The notes below the pieces were generated by a model. The model saw nothing but the letters and a program-made list of their open reading frames with translations. It did not search any database and was not told the DNA's origin. Source: Leptospira sp. WS39.C2 (GTDB lineage: Bacteria; Spirochaetota; Leptospiria; Leptospirales; Leptospiraceae). Taken from it: 64,000 nucleotides of DNA. Positions within the stretch are counted from its first letter, which is position 1. Each line of letters begins with the position of its first letter. Made by a program: the position numbers and the translations under genes. Where the stretch lies: assembly GCF_040833965.1 (NCBI RefSeq), contig NZ_CP162142.1, positions 1,196,001 through 1,260,000 of the forward strand. The letters run 5' to 3'. This document shows, one piece after another, positions 28,478 to 36,066 of this stretch.

Positions 28478-30027
28478 GGTTTGATATACCTTTCCACCCA
28501 AGATTCAAAAGATAATGATACAAAAATTTTGTTTTTAGATCCTTCTTCACCTAGCGCATGTTTAATTTTGCGAAATGTGGAACCAGGTCCAACAAAATGA
28601 ATGACATTTAGAAGATCAGGGAATCGTTTTGTGACTATGTCAAATTCAGATCCACTCCTCCAGTAAGCTGCTTTGACTTTCGATGGATCAAAAGGGATGG
28701 GAATTTCGGGAGCAGAGACAAAGTATGTTGGGATCACTGGATAAACACTGGAATGTTTATCCGAATCCACATGTGTGAGTTTTACAAACTTTGTTTTTCT
28801 GCCTAAGATGGATTCGATTTCAGGTGGTTCACTTTCACCTAGACCATCACAAGTACCATTCACCCAAAACCCTCTGAGTGCAAGATCCTTCCACGTAGAA
28901 AGGCCAGCGGACCATAGGATTTGGTTACTTGGGTTTACAGACAAATCTAAAGGGAATGCATAACCGCGAGAAACAAATACATCCACATCCTTGGGGATAG
29001 AATAGGTAAGCCTTTCCCTTTGTCTTGCCGCCATTTTAGCATTAGGTGGCCAAACTTCCTCTTTTGAGAAAATAAGATTTGGACTTTCTGAAAGTTCTTT
29101 TGTATGAAGGATTTTTCCATCTTCAGTGATCCCACGTACGAAGGTAATTTTCCCATAATCCCTTTGTAAGACTGAAATCCCAATTTTTTGATGGCAACCT
29201 CCACCATATTGAGACAAAATTTTTCTCTCTTCTTCTGAAGTGAGTTTTGATTCGGGATCAGAAATATTTTGTAAAAGCAATTCTAAGTGTTTGTCTTCTT
29301 TTCTTATTTCAGCACATAACGCACCTTGTGCGGGAGCACTTGGAAAAATGGAAGATGGTAAAACCATAAAAAGAGATACGTTTAATGTATCTCTAATCAG
29401 TTGTTTGATCTCTTTTAGTTCTGGTAAAAGGTTTTCTTTGTCTTCAAAGTTTAAAATTCGGTCTAAGGCCGCTTTTGCAACCAATATCCCACCAGATTCA
29501 TGGTCTAAATACTTTCTAAGCCTTGTTTGTATATTCCCACGAACCGATTCAATTTTGACTTCGAATTGACTAATGGGTGAAGGAAAGTAGTTCTTTAAAA
29601 ATTCTTTAATATGATATTCTCTTCTTGGAGAAGAAGTCAAAATCGTTATTTCATTCGGAAGATTGATCCATTTGTTTTTTTTGAAGAGAAGTACATCCCT
29701 TATATCTTCTCTTGGTAAAATCGGTATCAGAGTTGTATCTTTTCTTTCCTTAAGATCCATATCCTTAAAAGAATGTACAACGATATCAATTTTGTGGTTG
29801 AGTAAATCTTCTTGCAAATCCTTTGTAAAGATTCCTTGCCCGGCAAATTGCCAAAGGGGAGTCGTTAAGTCTTTATCGCCAGTGGATTCACGAAAGACTG
29901 TATCAAATTGTAAGTCTTTGTTTTTTTCTTTAAGAGCATAGGTGACAGTGTGGACTTGAATGCGAGAAAGTAGGGAGGACCTTCCTCCGATTTTGATTGG
30001 TTTAGACAAGTAAATCTTCCCATCCAT
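28474..30027 (-). CDS. hemC: Fused porphobilinogen deaminase / uroporphyrinogen III synthase (HemCD)
   Basis: 517 residues, well over the usual 310 of HemC. Residues 1 to about 310 are porphobilinogen deaminase: VVHSFKDMDLKE, SPRREYHIKE, VRGNIQTRLRKY and the dipyrromethane-cofactor Cys near 279 in LSQYGGGCHQKIG. Residues about 340-517 (DVDVFVSRGYAFPLDLSVN; VIHFVGPGSTFRKIKHALG) fit uroporphyrinogen III synthase, which is poorly conserved in sequence. No separate hemD is present in the operon, in agreement with a bifunctional enzyme making and cyclising hydroxymethylbilane. Its start lies 26 bases inside hemA. Confidence 0.92.
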   Translation of the reverse strand: MDGKIYLSKPIKIGGRSSLLSRIQVHTVTYALKEKNKDLQFDTVFRESTGDKDLTTPLWQFAGQGIFTKDLQEDLLNHKIDIVVHSFKDMDLKERKDTTLIPILPREDIRDVLLFKKNKWINLPNEITILTSSPRREYHIKEFLKNYFPSPISQFEVKIESVRGNIQTRLRKYLDHESGGILVAKAALDRILNFEDKENLLPELKEIKQLIRDTLNVSLFMVLPSSIFPSAPAQGALCAEIRKEDKHLELLLQNISDPESKLTSEEERKILSQYGGGCHQKIGISVLQRDYGKITFVRGITEDGKILHTKELSESPNLIFSKEEVWPPNAKMAARQRERLTYSIPKDVDVFVSRGYAFPLDLSVNPSNQILWSAGLSTWKDLALRGFWVNGTCDGLGESEPPEIESILGRKTKFVKLTHVDSDKHSSVYPVIPTYFVSAPEIPIPFDPSKVKAAYWRSGSEFDIVTKRFPDLLNVIHFVGPGSTFRKIKHALGEEGSKNKIFVSLSFESWVERYIKP

Positions 30028-30877
30028 TTAAGATATGTATTTGTTCTTCCTCCCGTTCCCTTGTGAGTTCTGTAAGAAAGTATTGTAAATCCATTTTTAC
30101 ATTTTGGATTTGTTCGTCAGTTTCTTGTAGGTCATTTAGGATTTGAGAAAGAGGGATATAATGATTGTATCCATGACTGCCTTCAGTATGTTCTCTAAAA
30201 TCGAGAATGAGGGAAGAATTTTGGATCATCTCATTCCAGTTATATGGTAAAAAACTAGAAGCAATGACAATGGCTTCCTTACCTGGTTTGTAGTCTTCCC
30301 AGTGGTAAGTGGTGATAGGATACAATTGACTAAGTTCATCCAATCGATTTTGGTTTCTGCCGATCACACGAACTTGTTTATGTTTGGAAATTAAATATGG
30401 TAAAATGGAATCTACAAGTTTTCCAGTTCCAAGTAGAGTGACTTCTTTGTGGTTATGCAAATAAGATTCACAAACACTTCCATACGTTTGCCTACCAATC
30501 CCTGTTAAATACTTGGATCTGATTTGTTTAGTTTGTTCTAAAATTTGGTCTCGCAAACGAAGTAAGGAGGTGGCAAAGTTTGATCCACAAGTGTTTTCTT
30601 CACGGAATCGGTCGCGGAATTGGGCTTGGATTTCGGATTCACCGAAGAGTTTTGAACGTAAACCCGAGACCACTTCTAATAAAAATCGGTAGGCATCAAA
30701 TCCATGGAAGACTTCCCAACCATCAAATAATCTTTCTTTTCCTTCTTCCATTGGAAAGATCCTTTTGTCAGTGAAAACAAGTGTCCTCTGACAAGTCTTC
30801 CAAACCTCTAAACGAGAATCGTCTAAAGTTTTGGTGATGGGATCAGTTGAATGGAGTAGAATCAGGTTTGACCACAT
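30002..30877 (-). CDS. hemA: Glutamyl-tRNA reductase, short form
   Basis: 291 residues, against about 420 for typical GluTR. The catalytic Cys is in WKTCQRTLVF (usual STCNRTE) and the substrate motif is SGLRSKLFGESEIQAQF (usual GLDSxVxGExQI). An NADPH-binding Rossmann segment follows (VTLLGTGKLVDSILPYL; VRVIGRNQNRLDEL). The N-terminal domain is trimmed and the C-terminal dimerisation domain mostly missing. It reduces Glu-tRNA(Glu) to glutamate semialdehyde. As the first gene of the haem operon, directly behind a HemR-type hem-box, its identity is secure despite divergence. Confidence 0.9.
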   Translation of the reverse strand: MWSNLILLHSTDPITKTLDDSRLEVWKTCQRTLVFTDKRIFPMEEGKERLFDGWEVFHGFDAYRFLLEVVSGLRSKLFGESEIQAQFRDRFREENTCGSNFATSLLRLRDQILEQTKQIRSKYLTGIGRQTYGSVCESYLHNHKEVTLLGTGKLVDSILPYLISKHKQVRVIGRNQNRLDELSQLYPITTYHWEDYKPGKEAIVIASSFLPYNWNEMIQNSSLILDFREHTEGSHGYNHYIPLSQILNDLQETDEQIQNVKMDLQYFLTELTREREEEQIHILNGWEDLLV

Positions 30878-30908
30878 ATTATTATTCTATCAAATACATC
30901 CTTGTAAC

Positions 30909-30924
30909 TGTCACAAGATTGTCA
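30909..30924 (-). promoter_or_regulatory. HemR hem-box upstream of hemA
   Basis: On the minus strand the sequence is TGACA-ATCTTG-TGACA, a perfect direct repeat with six-base spacing, ending 32 bases before the hemA ATG. The hem-box TGACA-N6-TGACA is the reported binding site of the Leptospira response regulator HemR, which controls haem biosynthesis. That it works here is inference, but sequence and position both match. It also lies 64 bases upstream of the divergent msrB. Confidence 0.85.
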
Positions 30925-30948
30925 GTTCCTAAAAAAAATAAATGTGAT

Positions 30949-30967
30949 ATTGATACTTAATCTCAAT
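30949..30967. promoter_or_regulatory. 19-base inverted repeat between hemA and msrB
   Basis: ATTGA-TACTTAATC-TCAAT, with partial symmetry inside the spacer. Length and AT content are like boxes for Fur-family regulators (Fur/PerR), but the sequence is not a close match to any consensus I know. It lies 21 bases before the msrB start, so it would sit near the transcription start. Confidence 0.35.
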
Positions 30968-30987
30968 TAAAAGAGGTCTAAAACGTA

Positions 30988-31368
30988 ATGGAAAACAAAA
31001 ACTGGAAAGAAACACTCACACCCTTACAATACCAAGTGACAAGGGAAAAGGGCACCGAACGGCCGTTTACTGGTGAATACTATGCACATAAAGAAAAGGG
31101 AACGTATTTATGTGTCTGTTGTGGGGAAACCTTGTTTTCTTCTGATTCTAAATACGATTCAGGCAGTGGTTGGCCTAGTTATTACGAACCAGTCCGTGCG
31201 GAAGTGATTGCTACTGAAACCGACAAAACTCATGGAATGGTGAGGACAGAAATCATGTGTCAAAATTGCGGAGCACACTTGGGGCATGTTTTTCCAGATG
31301 GTCCGAAACCAACAGGGCTTCGGTATTGTGTAAACTCTGCTTCTCTTAAATTCCAAAAAGGAGAATAA
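30988..31368 (+). CDS. msrB: Peptide-methionine (R)-S-oxide reductase
   Basis: 126 residues, a stand-alone MsrB domain without MsrA fusion or signal peptide. Zinc cysteines are in CVCCGETLF and [23 protein letters not shown] is the substrate motif, and the catalytic Cys is in [13 protein letters not shown]. It repairs the R form of methionine sulfoxide in oxidised proteins. AAAAGAGG precedes the ATG. Divergence from hemA with two candidate regulatory sites between suggests linked response to haem or oxidative stress. Confidence 0.96.
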   Translation: MENKNWKETLTPLQYQVTREKGTERPFTGEYYAHKEKGTYLCVCCGETLFSSDSKYDSGSGWPSYYEPVRAEVIATETDKTHGMVRTEIMCQNCGAHLGHVFPDGPKPTGLRYCVNSASLKFQKGE

Positions 31369-31372
31369 GGAA

Positions 31373-31426
31373 AATCAATCGGAACATAAACTTTGGTAGT
31401 GGCATACACTACCATAGGAATTGATT
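31373..31426. terminator. Long hairpin between convergent msrB and hypothetical gene
   Basis: TGGTAGTG-GCATA-CACTACCA (31394-31414) is a perfect 8-base stem; outside it AATCAAT (31373) pairs with ATTGATT (31420). There is no T-run, so it is not a classical intrinsic terminator, but its place between two convergent genes suggests transcript ending or 3' end protection. Confidence 0.5.
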
Positions 31427-31871
31427 AGTCTTGTAACCAGGAAACTTCTTCACAAGTTTCCCACTTTCCTCCACCTTGCCCTTGTTTGATGGAAACTTGG
31501 GTGAGTTCTTGCCGAATACTTACTTTCCTTACAATTTGTTTGGCAAGAGCTGTATAATGTAAGGCTTCACAACTATGTCCAAGTTTTGTTTCTAAGTCTG
31601 CCATTTGGAATAATAATTGGGCATTTCCTTCTGACTCTTTCATACCAATGGATTGTTTGAGGAGAATGGCTTTTTTTAAATCTTCTTTTGCTGAAAGGTA
31701 ATCCCCAGTAAGGATTTTTTCATGTGAACGTTCTTCTAAGAGGCTAATCACCGTTGGGATCCGAGAAAGGCGTGTGTGGTTTAGGATCCCTTCTACGGAT
31801 TCGTCCAAAATTGGGTCTGCCCACAATCCAAGAGAAATGATGAAAAAAAGAGCGAAATGGTAGGACTTCAT
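31425..31871 (-). CDS. Small exported hypothetical protein with TPR-like helices
   Basis: 148 residues from ATG 31871. A signal peptide (MKSYHFALFFIISLGLWA) precedes a helical domain with TPR spacing (YLSAKEDLKKAILLKQSIG; AQLLFQMADLETKLGHSCEA). The open frame runs on upstream to 32060, but that part overlaps the RNase P RNA on the opposite strand and has no coding character, so it is excluded. Probably periplasmic. Function unknown. Confidence 0.65.
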   Translation of the reverse strand: MKSYHFALFFIISLGLWADPILDESVEGILNHTRLSRIPTVISLLEERSHEKILTGDYLSAKEDLKKAILLKQSIGMKESEGNAQLLFQMADLETKLGHSCEALHYTALAKQIVRKVSIRQELTQVSIKQGQGGGKWETCEEVSWLQD

Positions 31872-31938
31872 ACGTTGGTACCTTGTTGTTTTCAATTCAT
31901 CAAACAGATTGCATAAATTGTGCCAAAACATGGAAATA

Positions 31939-31959
31939 CTCCTCGACGGCCTCGGGGAG
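31939..31959. repeat. Inverted repeat in the rnpB promoter region
   Basis: CTCCTCGA-CGGCC-TCGGGGAG forms an 8-base stem with one G-T pair. A possible -10 (TATTCT, 31963-31968) for rnpB lies just downstream, eight bases before the mature 5' end, so this repeat falls in the -35 to -10 spacer. It has no T-run. It may be a protein-binding site. Confidence 0.4.
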
Positions 31960-31975
31960 CCATATTCTATGAAAA

Positions 31976-32323
31976 TGACTCTGGCCGAGCGATCGCCTTT
32001 TTTCTTCCTTCTGGAAGGAAAGGGGAGGAAAGTCCGGACACTAGGGGACAATCGGACCAAGTAATGCTTGGGCTTTTTCTTTCTAGAAATAGGAAGGAAG
32101 GGACGGAAAGTGCAACAGAAAGGAAACCGCCTACTCCGGTAGGTAAGGGTGAAAGGGTGGGGTAAGAGCCCACCGCTTTGTTTGTAAAAACAAAGGCTTG
32201 GTAAACCCTCCGATGTGCAATCTCAAGTAAACAACCGTTATGAGCCTGTCCCGCCAGGTTGTGGGTAGAGAGCATTAGATAAATGATCGCCTAAAACAGA
32301 ATCCGGCTTATGGGCCAGAGTCA
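31976..32323 (+). ncRNA. rnpB: RNase P RNA (bacterial type A)
   Basis: About 348 bases. Terminal helix P1 is TGACTCTGGCC (31976) paired with GGCCAGAGTCA (32313-32323), a perfect 11-base match that fixes both ends. Conserved core blocks are all present: GAGGAAAGTCCGGAC, ACAGAAAGGAAACCGCC, GGTAAGGGTGAAAGGGTGGG, GTAAGAGCCCACCG and AGATAAATGATCGCC with ACAGAATCCGGCTTAT. It is the catalytic RNA that trims tRNA 5' leaders. A run of eight T at 32325 follows. Its last 16 bases are antisense to the end of the NERD gene. Confidence 0.97.
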
Positions 32324-33867
32324 CTTTTTTTTAGAATGTCTTGGATCACCTGTTCTTCGTTTGGTGGATAAAAAACACAAACCAAACTTCTGATTTTTAA
32401 GATGGTTTCTGCCAATATTGTTTTAGTTTCTGTTAAGTGCCAATTCTCAAAACCTATTAAAATCCCGCAGGTTTCTTCCATCCCAGCAAAATCATTATAA
32501 GAATAGTGGCGCATTTCGTTTTCGACTAAAAATTGTTTTAATCCACTTTGTTCCATAACTTCTAGTGATTTGTACAAAACTACAATTTCATCATTTTCAA
32601 TTTCTAATACTTTTTTAGCATACCCATAACACCAACGTATTTGGTCTGTTAGATCCTCATCGTTTTTGATGAATTGGATATCCGATAAATTGTTCTGCAC
32701 TGGTGACTCTGAAAAATCATCGAGTAGGGCATTGGCAAAGGAAACAATTTCTGGTGAATTACGAATGTTTCTTTTGATGTCCCAAACATGAATGGGTAAG
32801 GATTGTACATATTCCAAAAAGGGAATGGATTTATATTTCAATCTCCTGGAAACAAATAGGACCCATTCCTTTTTTTCCCAAAACAATTTGGATAGGTATA
32901 ATAAAATTTCAGATTCAGAGAGTTCCGATAGAAACTCTTCGATTCCATCAGCGATGAGTATATCTATATGGTTGTGGTTGATTTCTTTGAAGTGAGAAAT
33001 CAGTTCGATATTGTTTTTTTCTGGGATTTGGGAAAGTTCTTCCTTCCAAATTTCATATAAGGCCTTAGCCCCTTGCCATAATAAAACTTTTTTTCCTTTT
33101 CTCGCATATTGTAACGCAAGTTCTCCGCACAAAATGGATTTACCAGAACCAGGGCTTCCGTATATTAAATTATGTGAATATTTGGAAATTCCTTGGACAA
33201 GGGAAAACTGTTCTTTTGTGAAAAACAAAAGATTCTCTTCTTCTTTTTCTTTGTGTGAACGAAAGGTTTGGAAGAAGTTGAGATTTTTTTTGATGATTTC
33301 ATGGGCTTTTGCCAAAACTGAATCGGGTAATGGTTCTCTTCCGTTTCGGTACAAAATTGATTCTAAAACGGAGTTGAGATTTGTCTCGTCTCCCACTTCT
33401 TTTCCACCAAATACAAATAAGTTTTGGTCGTTGGGAAGGTGGAATTCTTTTCTTTCGTTTTTTAAAAAGAAAATGGCACTATCATAATATTCCTTAGGAA
33501 ATAAATCTACAAGTTGGTTGTGGTTTTTGAAAAACTCTCTTATGATTTCTCTTTGAGTGGTTACTTGTTCAATTGGGTTTTTATATGATTTTCCTTCTAC
33601 GGGTTCCCATTCCCTTCCACGTACATTATAAAATTCCCATATACCTTTTTTTTGCCTCCACTTCCCATTTTTTAATTCAATCGTGATCACTCCATAAGGG
33701 GAAACAACAAGGAAGTCAATCTCGCGCATAGGGACATCAGGTGTGATTAGGGTTAGAGAATAGTAAATATTACATGGGATTTCAATTTCGTTGGAAAAAC
33801 GATGGTAATAATGCGCTTCAAGAGAGATATCTCTCGTTTTTCCGTGAAACTGTTTCGGATATATCAT
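32308..33867 (-). CDS. NERD-domain protein with SF1-helicase-like ATPase
   Basis: 519 residues. Residues about 10-130 form a NERD (nuclease-related) domain, with D51 (MREIDFLVV) and E64-x-K66 (ITIELKNGKW) in the positions of nuclease catalytic residues. A P-loop follows near residue 235 (LIYGSPGSGKSILCGEL), then a Walker-B-like ILIADGIEEF and an SF1-type segment IKRNIRNSPEIVSFANALL. It may be a DNA or RNA nuclease-helicase; NERD proteins are also found in defence loci, but no partner genes lie here. The last codons overlap the rnpB P1 strand. Confidence 0.78.
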   Translation of the reverse strand: MIYPKQFHGKTRDISLEAHYYHRFSNEIEIPCNIYYSLTLITPDVPMREIDFLVVSPYGVITIELKNGKWRQKKGIWEFYNVRGREWEPVEGKSYKNPIEQVTTQREIIREFFKNHNQLVDLFPKEYYDSAIFFLKNERKEFHLPNDQNLFVFGGKEVGDETNLNSVLESILYRNGREPLPDSVLAKAHEIIKKNLNFFQTFRSHKEKEEENLLFFTKEQFSLVQGISKYSHNLIYGSPGSGKSILCGELALQYARKGKKVLLWQGAKALYEIWKEELSQIPEKNNIELISHFKEINHNHIDILIADGIEEFLSELSESEILLYLSKLFWEKKEWVLFVSRRLKYKSIPFLEYVQSLPIHVWDIKRNIRNSPEIVSFANALLDDFSESPVQNNLSDIQFIKNDEDLTDQIRWCYGYAKKVLEIENDEIVVLYKSLEVMEQSGLKQFLVENEMRHYSYNDFAGMEETCGILIGFENWHLTETKTILAETILKIRSLVCVFYPPNEEQVIQDILKKSDSGP

Positions 33868-33911
33868 TTTTTTAGTTCAAATTTCATCGTCCTATTGGTT
33901 CTTATGACGAT

Positions 33912-34511
33912 ATGAAACGGATACCACAAACCTTATTATTCTGCCTATTGTTTTGTGCCTGCGCTGGTGGGAATATCAAAATAAAGATAAAACCTGATCT
34001 CTCTGGGGATTTAGTCATCTACCAAAAAAAGATCACAAAAAAACAACGTGGTAGTTTTTTAGGATCGGGGCTAAAGGAAATAGGTGAGGTGACAATCACT
34101 CTCAAAGAAAGGTCTTACCAATTTGGGAACTATACGCAGATGTCTCCACCTGGCTTTCGTTTCATCCAATTCACAGAGGATGAGACAAACGAGATCCAAC
34201 TTGCCATAGATACCAGTAAAACTTCACCTCTCTTGGCGGCTTTGGAAATCAGTCAGGATGAAATTAGTTCCATTTTATCCGAAGCCAAATTACGGGATGA
34301 CTTACTACGTTTCAACACCCTAATGGAATTCATCCAATTTGAAATACAGTTCCCTTTTCCAATTAAAAAAGTAAAATTTTTAGATCCAAGGACAGCGGGG
34401 GAATGGACAGTTCGTTTGGACAGTGATCAAAAAATGATTGTGAACATCCCTTTACATTCTGTATGGGCAAGCGAACATCCGTTAACCGTAGTTCAGATTT
34501 ATCCTGAATAA
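33912..34511 (+). CDS. Lipoprotein of unknown function
   Basis: 199 residues. MKRIPQTLLFCLLFCACAGG is a lipoprotein signal peptide; the lipobox ends at a Cys in LLFCAC (spirochaete lipoboxes are loose, so either of two cysteines is possible). The mature part is beta-rich (IKIKIKPDLSGDLVIYQKKI) and without known motifs. The pattern of a short leader followed by IKxKPDxSG resembles small spirochaete lipoproteins. It probably sits on the inner or outer membrane. Divergent from the NERD gene; convergent with the sirohaem gene, three bases apart. Confidence 0.72.
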   Translation: MKRIPQTLLFCLLFCACAGGNIKIKIKPDLSGDLVIYQKKITKKQRGSFLGSGLKEIGEVTITLKERSYQFGNYTQMSPPGFRFIQFTEDETNEIQLAIDTSKTSPLLAALEISQDEISSILSEAKLRDDLLRFNTLMEFIQFEIQFPFPIKKVKFLDPRTAGEWTVRLDSDQKMIVNIPLHSVWASEHPLTVVQIYPE

Positions 34512-34514
34512 GGA

Positions 34515-35108
34515 TTACGGTTTATGAAAGTATTCCGAATTTAATTTTTGGATGATTTCTTTTAAGACGGTTCGTCTTTTTTCTTGGTTTGGAAGAAGTT
34601 CCTTTAGATTCCTTCTCATGACAAAAATGGTTTCTAATAATTCGTGGTCTTCTTCTGGTAAAACTTCTTCAAAAAGTTTTCGTAAGGTGGAAGACACACC
34701 AGCAAACATCCCATCGGTGGAAATGGCAAATTGAATTGGGCCAACAGTTACTGTGGAAGATGAATAAAAATCACAATTTTTTGGATCATCCACTGAATTC
34801 ACCAATATCCCTTTATTTTTGGCAAGGGAACGATATTCTTTGTTTGTAATTGGATCACTTGTTGCTAAAAAAATAATATCTCTATTATTTAGATCTTCTT
34901 CTGTAACGGCTCTCGTTTCTGTTCTGATGTTTGGGTATTTTTTTAAAAAATCCAACACTTCTTCACTATAAGTAAGAGAGATGATTTGAATATTTGCTCC
35001 AGTATGTTCAAGTCCTAGTAATTTTTCCAAACAAGCATTCCCTCCACCTACGATGAGAATTTTCCTCTCTTCTAAATTTAGAAAAATCGGATACTTTTTG
35101 AAACTCAT
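34515..35108 (-). CDS. Precorrin-2 dehydrogenase / sirohydrochlorin ferrochelatase (Met8p/CysG N-domain type)
   Basis: 197 residues. The N-terminal Rossmann domain has ERKILIVGGGNACLEKLLGL; VNSVDDPKNCDFYSSSTVTV is the family signature, with the catalytic Asp in the DD pair, and STLRKLFEEVLP follows. It oxidises precorrin-2 with NAD and probably inserts iron to give sirohaem, the cofactor of CysI. Its ATG overlaps the cobA stop (ATGA). Whether it also has the chelatase activity cannot be told from sequence. Confidence 0.9.
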   Translation of the reverse strand: MSFKKYPIFLNLEERKILIVGGGNACLEKLLGLEHTGANIQIISLTYSEEVLDFLKKYPNIRTETRAVTEEDLNNRDIIFLATSDPITNKEYRSLAKNKGILVNSVDDPKNCDFYSSSTVTVGPIQFAISTDGMFAGVSSTLRKLFEEVLPEEDHELLETIFVMRRNLKELLPNQEKRRTVLKEIIQKLNSEYFHKP

Positions 35109-35902
35109 TCGAATGAGTCCAAAAATGTGGAAGGATGGAAATTCAATTTTTGTAAGGATGTTTCTTTTTGTAAAAAAGGACGAACCACTTCACCTACATA
35201 TAAGATGCCAGGGCCTTTTGTTTTTTTTTCGATTCCATCTAACATCGTTTTTGCGAGAGTGGATGCAGAATAAGTGGCGTTAGGACTCCCTGCATTTTCT
35301 AATAGGACAATAGGAGTTGTCGGAAGGATTCCTTTTTTAATGAGACGTTCTGCAAGTTCCTTTGTTTTTTGGCTTCCCATCAGGATGACGATGGTGCCAG
35401 GGAAATTCTCCATTCCAATCCAACTTCTTTCTTCTTCTAAAATTGTATGTCCATCAAGGATAATGATTTGGCGGGCTACACCTCGCACGGTGAGAGAAAT
35501 TCCCATTTCAGCGGCACCTGAAGTTACAGAACTCACACCGGGGATCACTTCAAAGGGAATGGAAACTTCCTTTAAACTTTGGATTTCTTCTGACAACCTT
35601 CCAAAAATGGAGGCATCTCCCCCTTTCAGTCGGACCACTTTTTTCCCTTCTTTTGCCAAATTGACAAGTAGAGAGTTGATCTCGTCTTGAGTGCGGTAGT
35701 GTTCTTTTGCCCGTTTGCCCACATAGAGGATTTGGGCTGACTCAGGGAAAATTTCTAAAAAACTAGGATCGAGCAAAGCGTCGTAAAGAATGGCATCTGC
35801 AGATTCGATCCGAGATTTGCCACGGAGGGTCAAAAGGTCAATGGGACCTGGGCCACCACTCACAAAACTCACAAATCCTTGTTCTGTCTTATTGGAGGAC
35901 AT
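35105..35902 (-). CDS. cobA: Uroporphyrinogen-III C-methyltransferase
   Basis: 265 residues from ATG 35902; an in-frame TTG at 35920 would add six. It methylates uroporphyrinogen III twice with S-adenosylmethionine to precorrin-2, the branch from haem to sirohaem. SUMT motifs: GGPGPIDLLTLRG, DALLDP, VRLKGGDASIFGR and VIPGVSSVTSGAA. It forms a two-gene sirohaem operon with the next gene and is divergent from cysJ, so sirohaem supply and sulfite reductase can be controlled together. Confidence 0.94.
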   Translation of the reverse strand: MSSNKTEQGFVSFVSGGPGPIDLLTLRGKSRIESADAILYDALLDPSFLEIFPESAQILYVGKRAKEHYRTQDEINSLLVNLAKEGKKVVRLKGGDASIFGRLSEEIQSLKEVSIPFEVIPGVSSVTSGAAEMGISLTVRGVARQIIILDGHTILEEERSWIGMENFPGTIVILMGSQKTKELAERLIKKGILPTTPIVLLENAGSPNATYSASTLAKTMLDGIEKKTKGPGILYVGEVVRPFLQKETSLQKLNFHPSTFLDSFE

Positions 35903-36026
35903 ATCTGTTATACCTTGCAATCTTGCTAGAAATAGTCAAGTGATTGCCTAATTATTTCTACAAAATCTCCATTTTTTTAGTTTACTCGTCTCTAACCTTA
36001 GGAAAAGATTCAATTTATAAGACTTT

Positions 36027-36049
36027 TTGGATGTTTTACTGGAATCCAA
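36027..36049. promoter_or_regulatory. Inverted repeat at the cysJ promoter
   Basis: TTGGAT (36027) and ATCCAA (36044-36049) are perfect arms with an 11-base spacer, 17 bases before the cysJ ATG. A likely -10 (TATAAG, about 36016) lies just upstream, so the repeat would cover the transcription start, a repressor-like position. A similar repeat with arms TCCAAT/ATTGGA lies before cysH. Confidence 0.5.
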
Positions 36050-36066
36050 CACAAGCATAGGTTTTT

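Noticed and set aside
31872..32060. Upstream extension of the small TPR-like gene on the minus strand
   Set aside because: It runs antisense through the conserved RNase P RNA and has no coding character; ATG 31871 with signal peptide is the better start.
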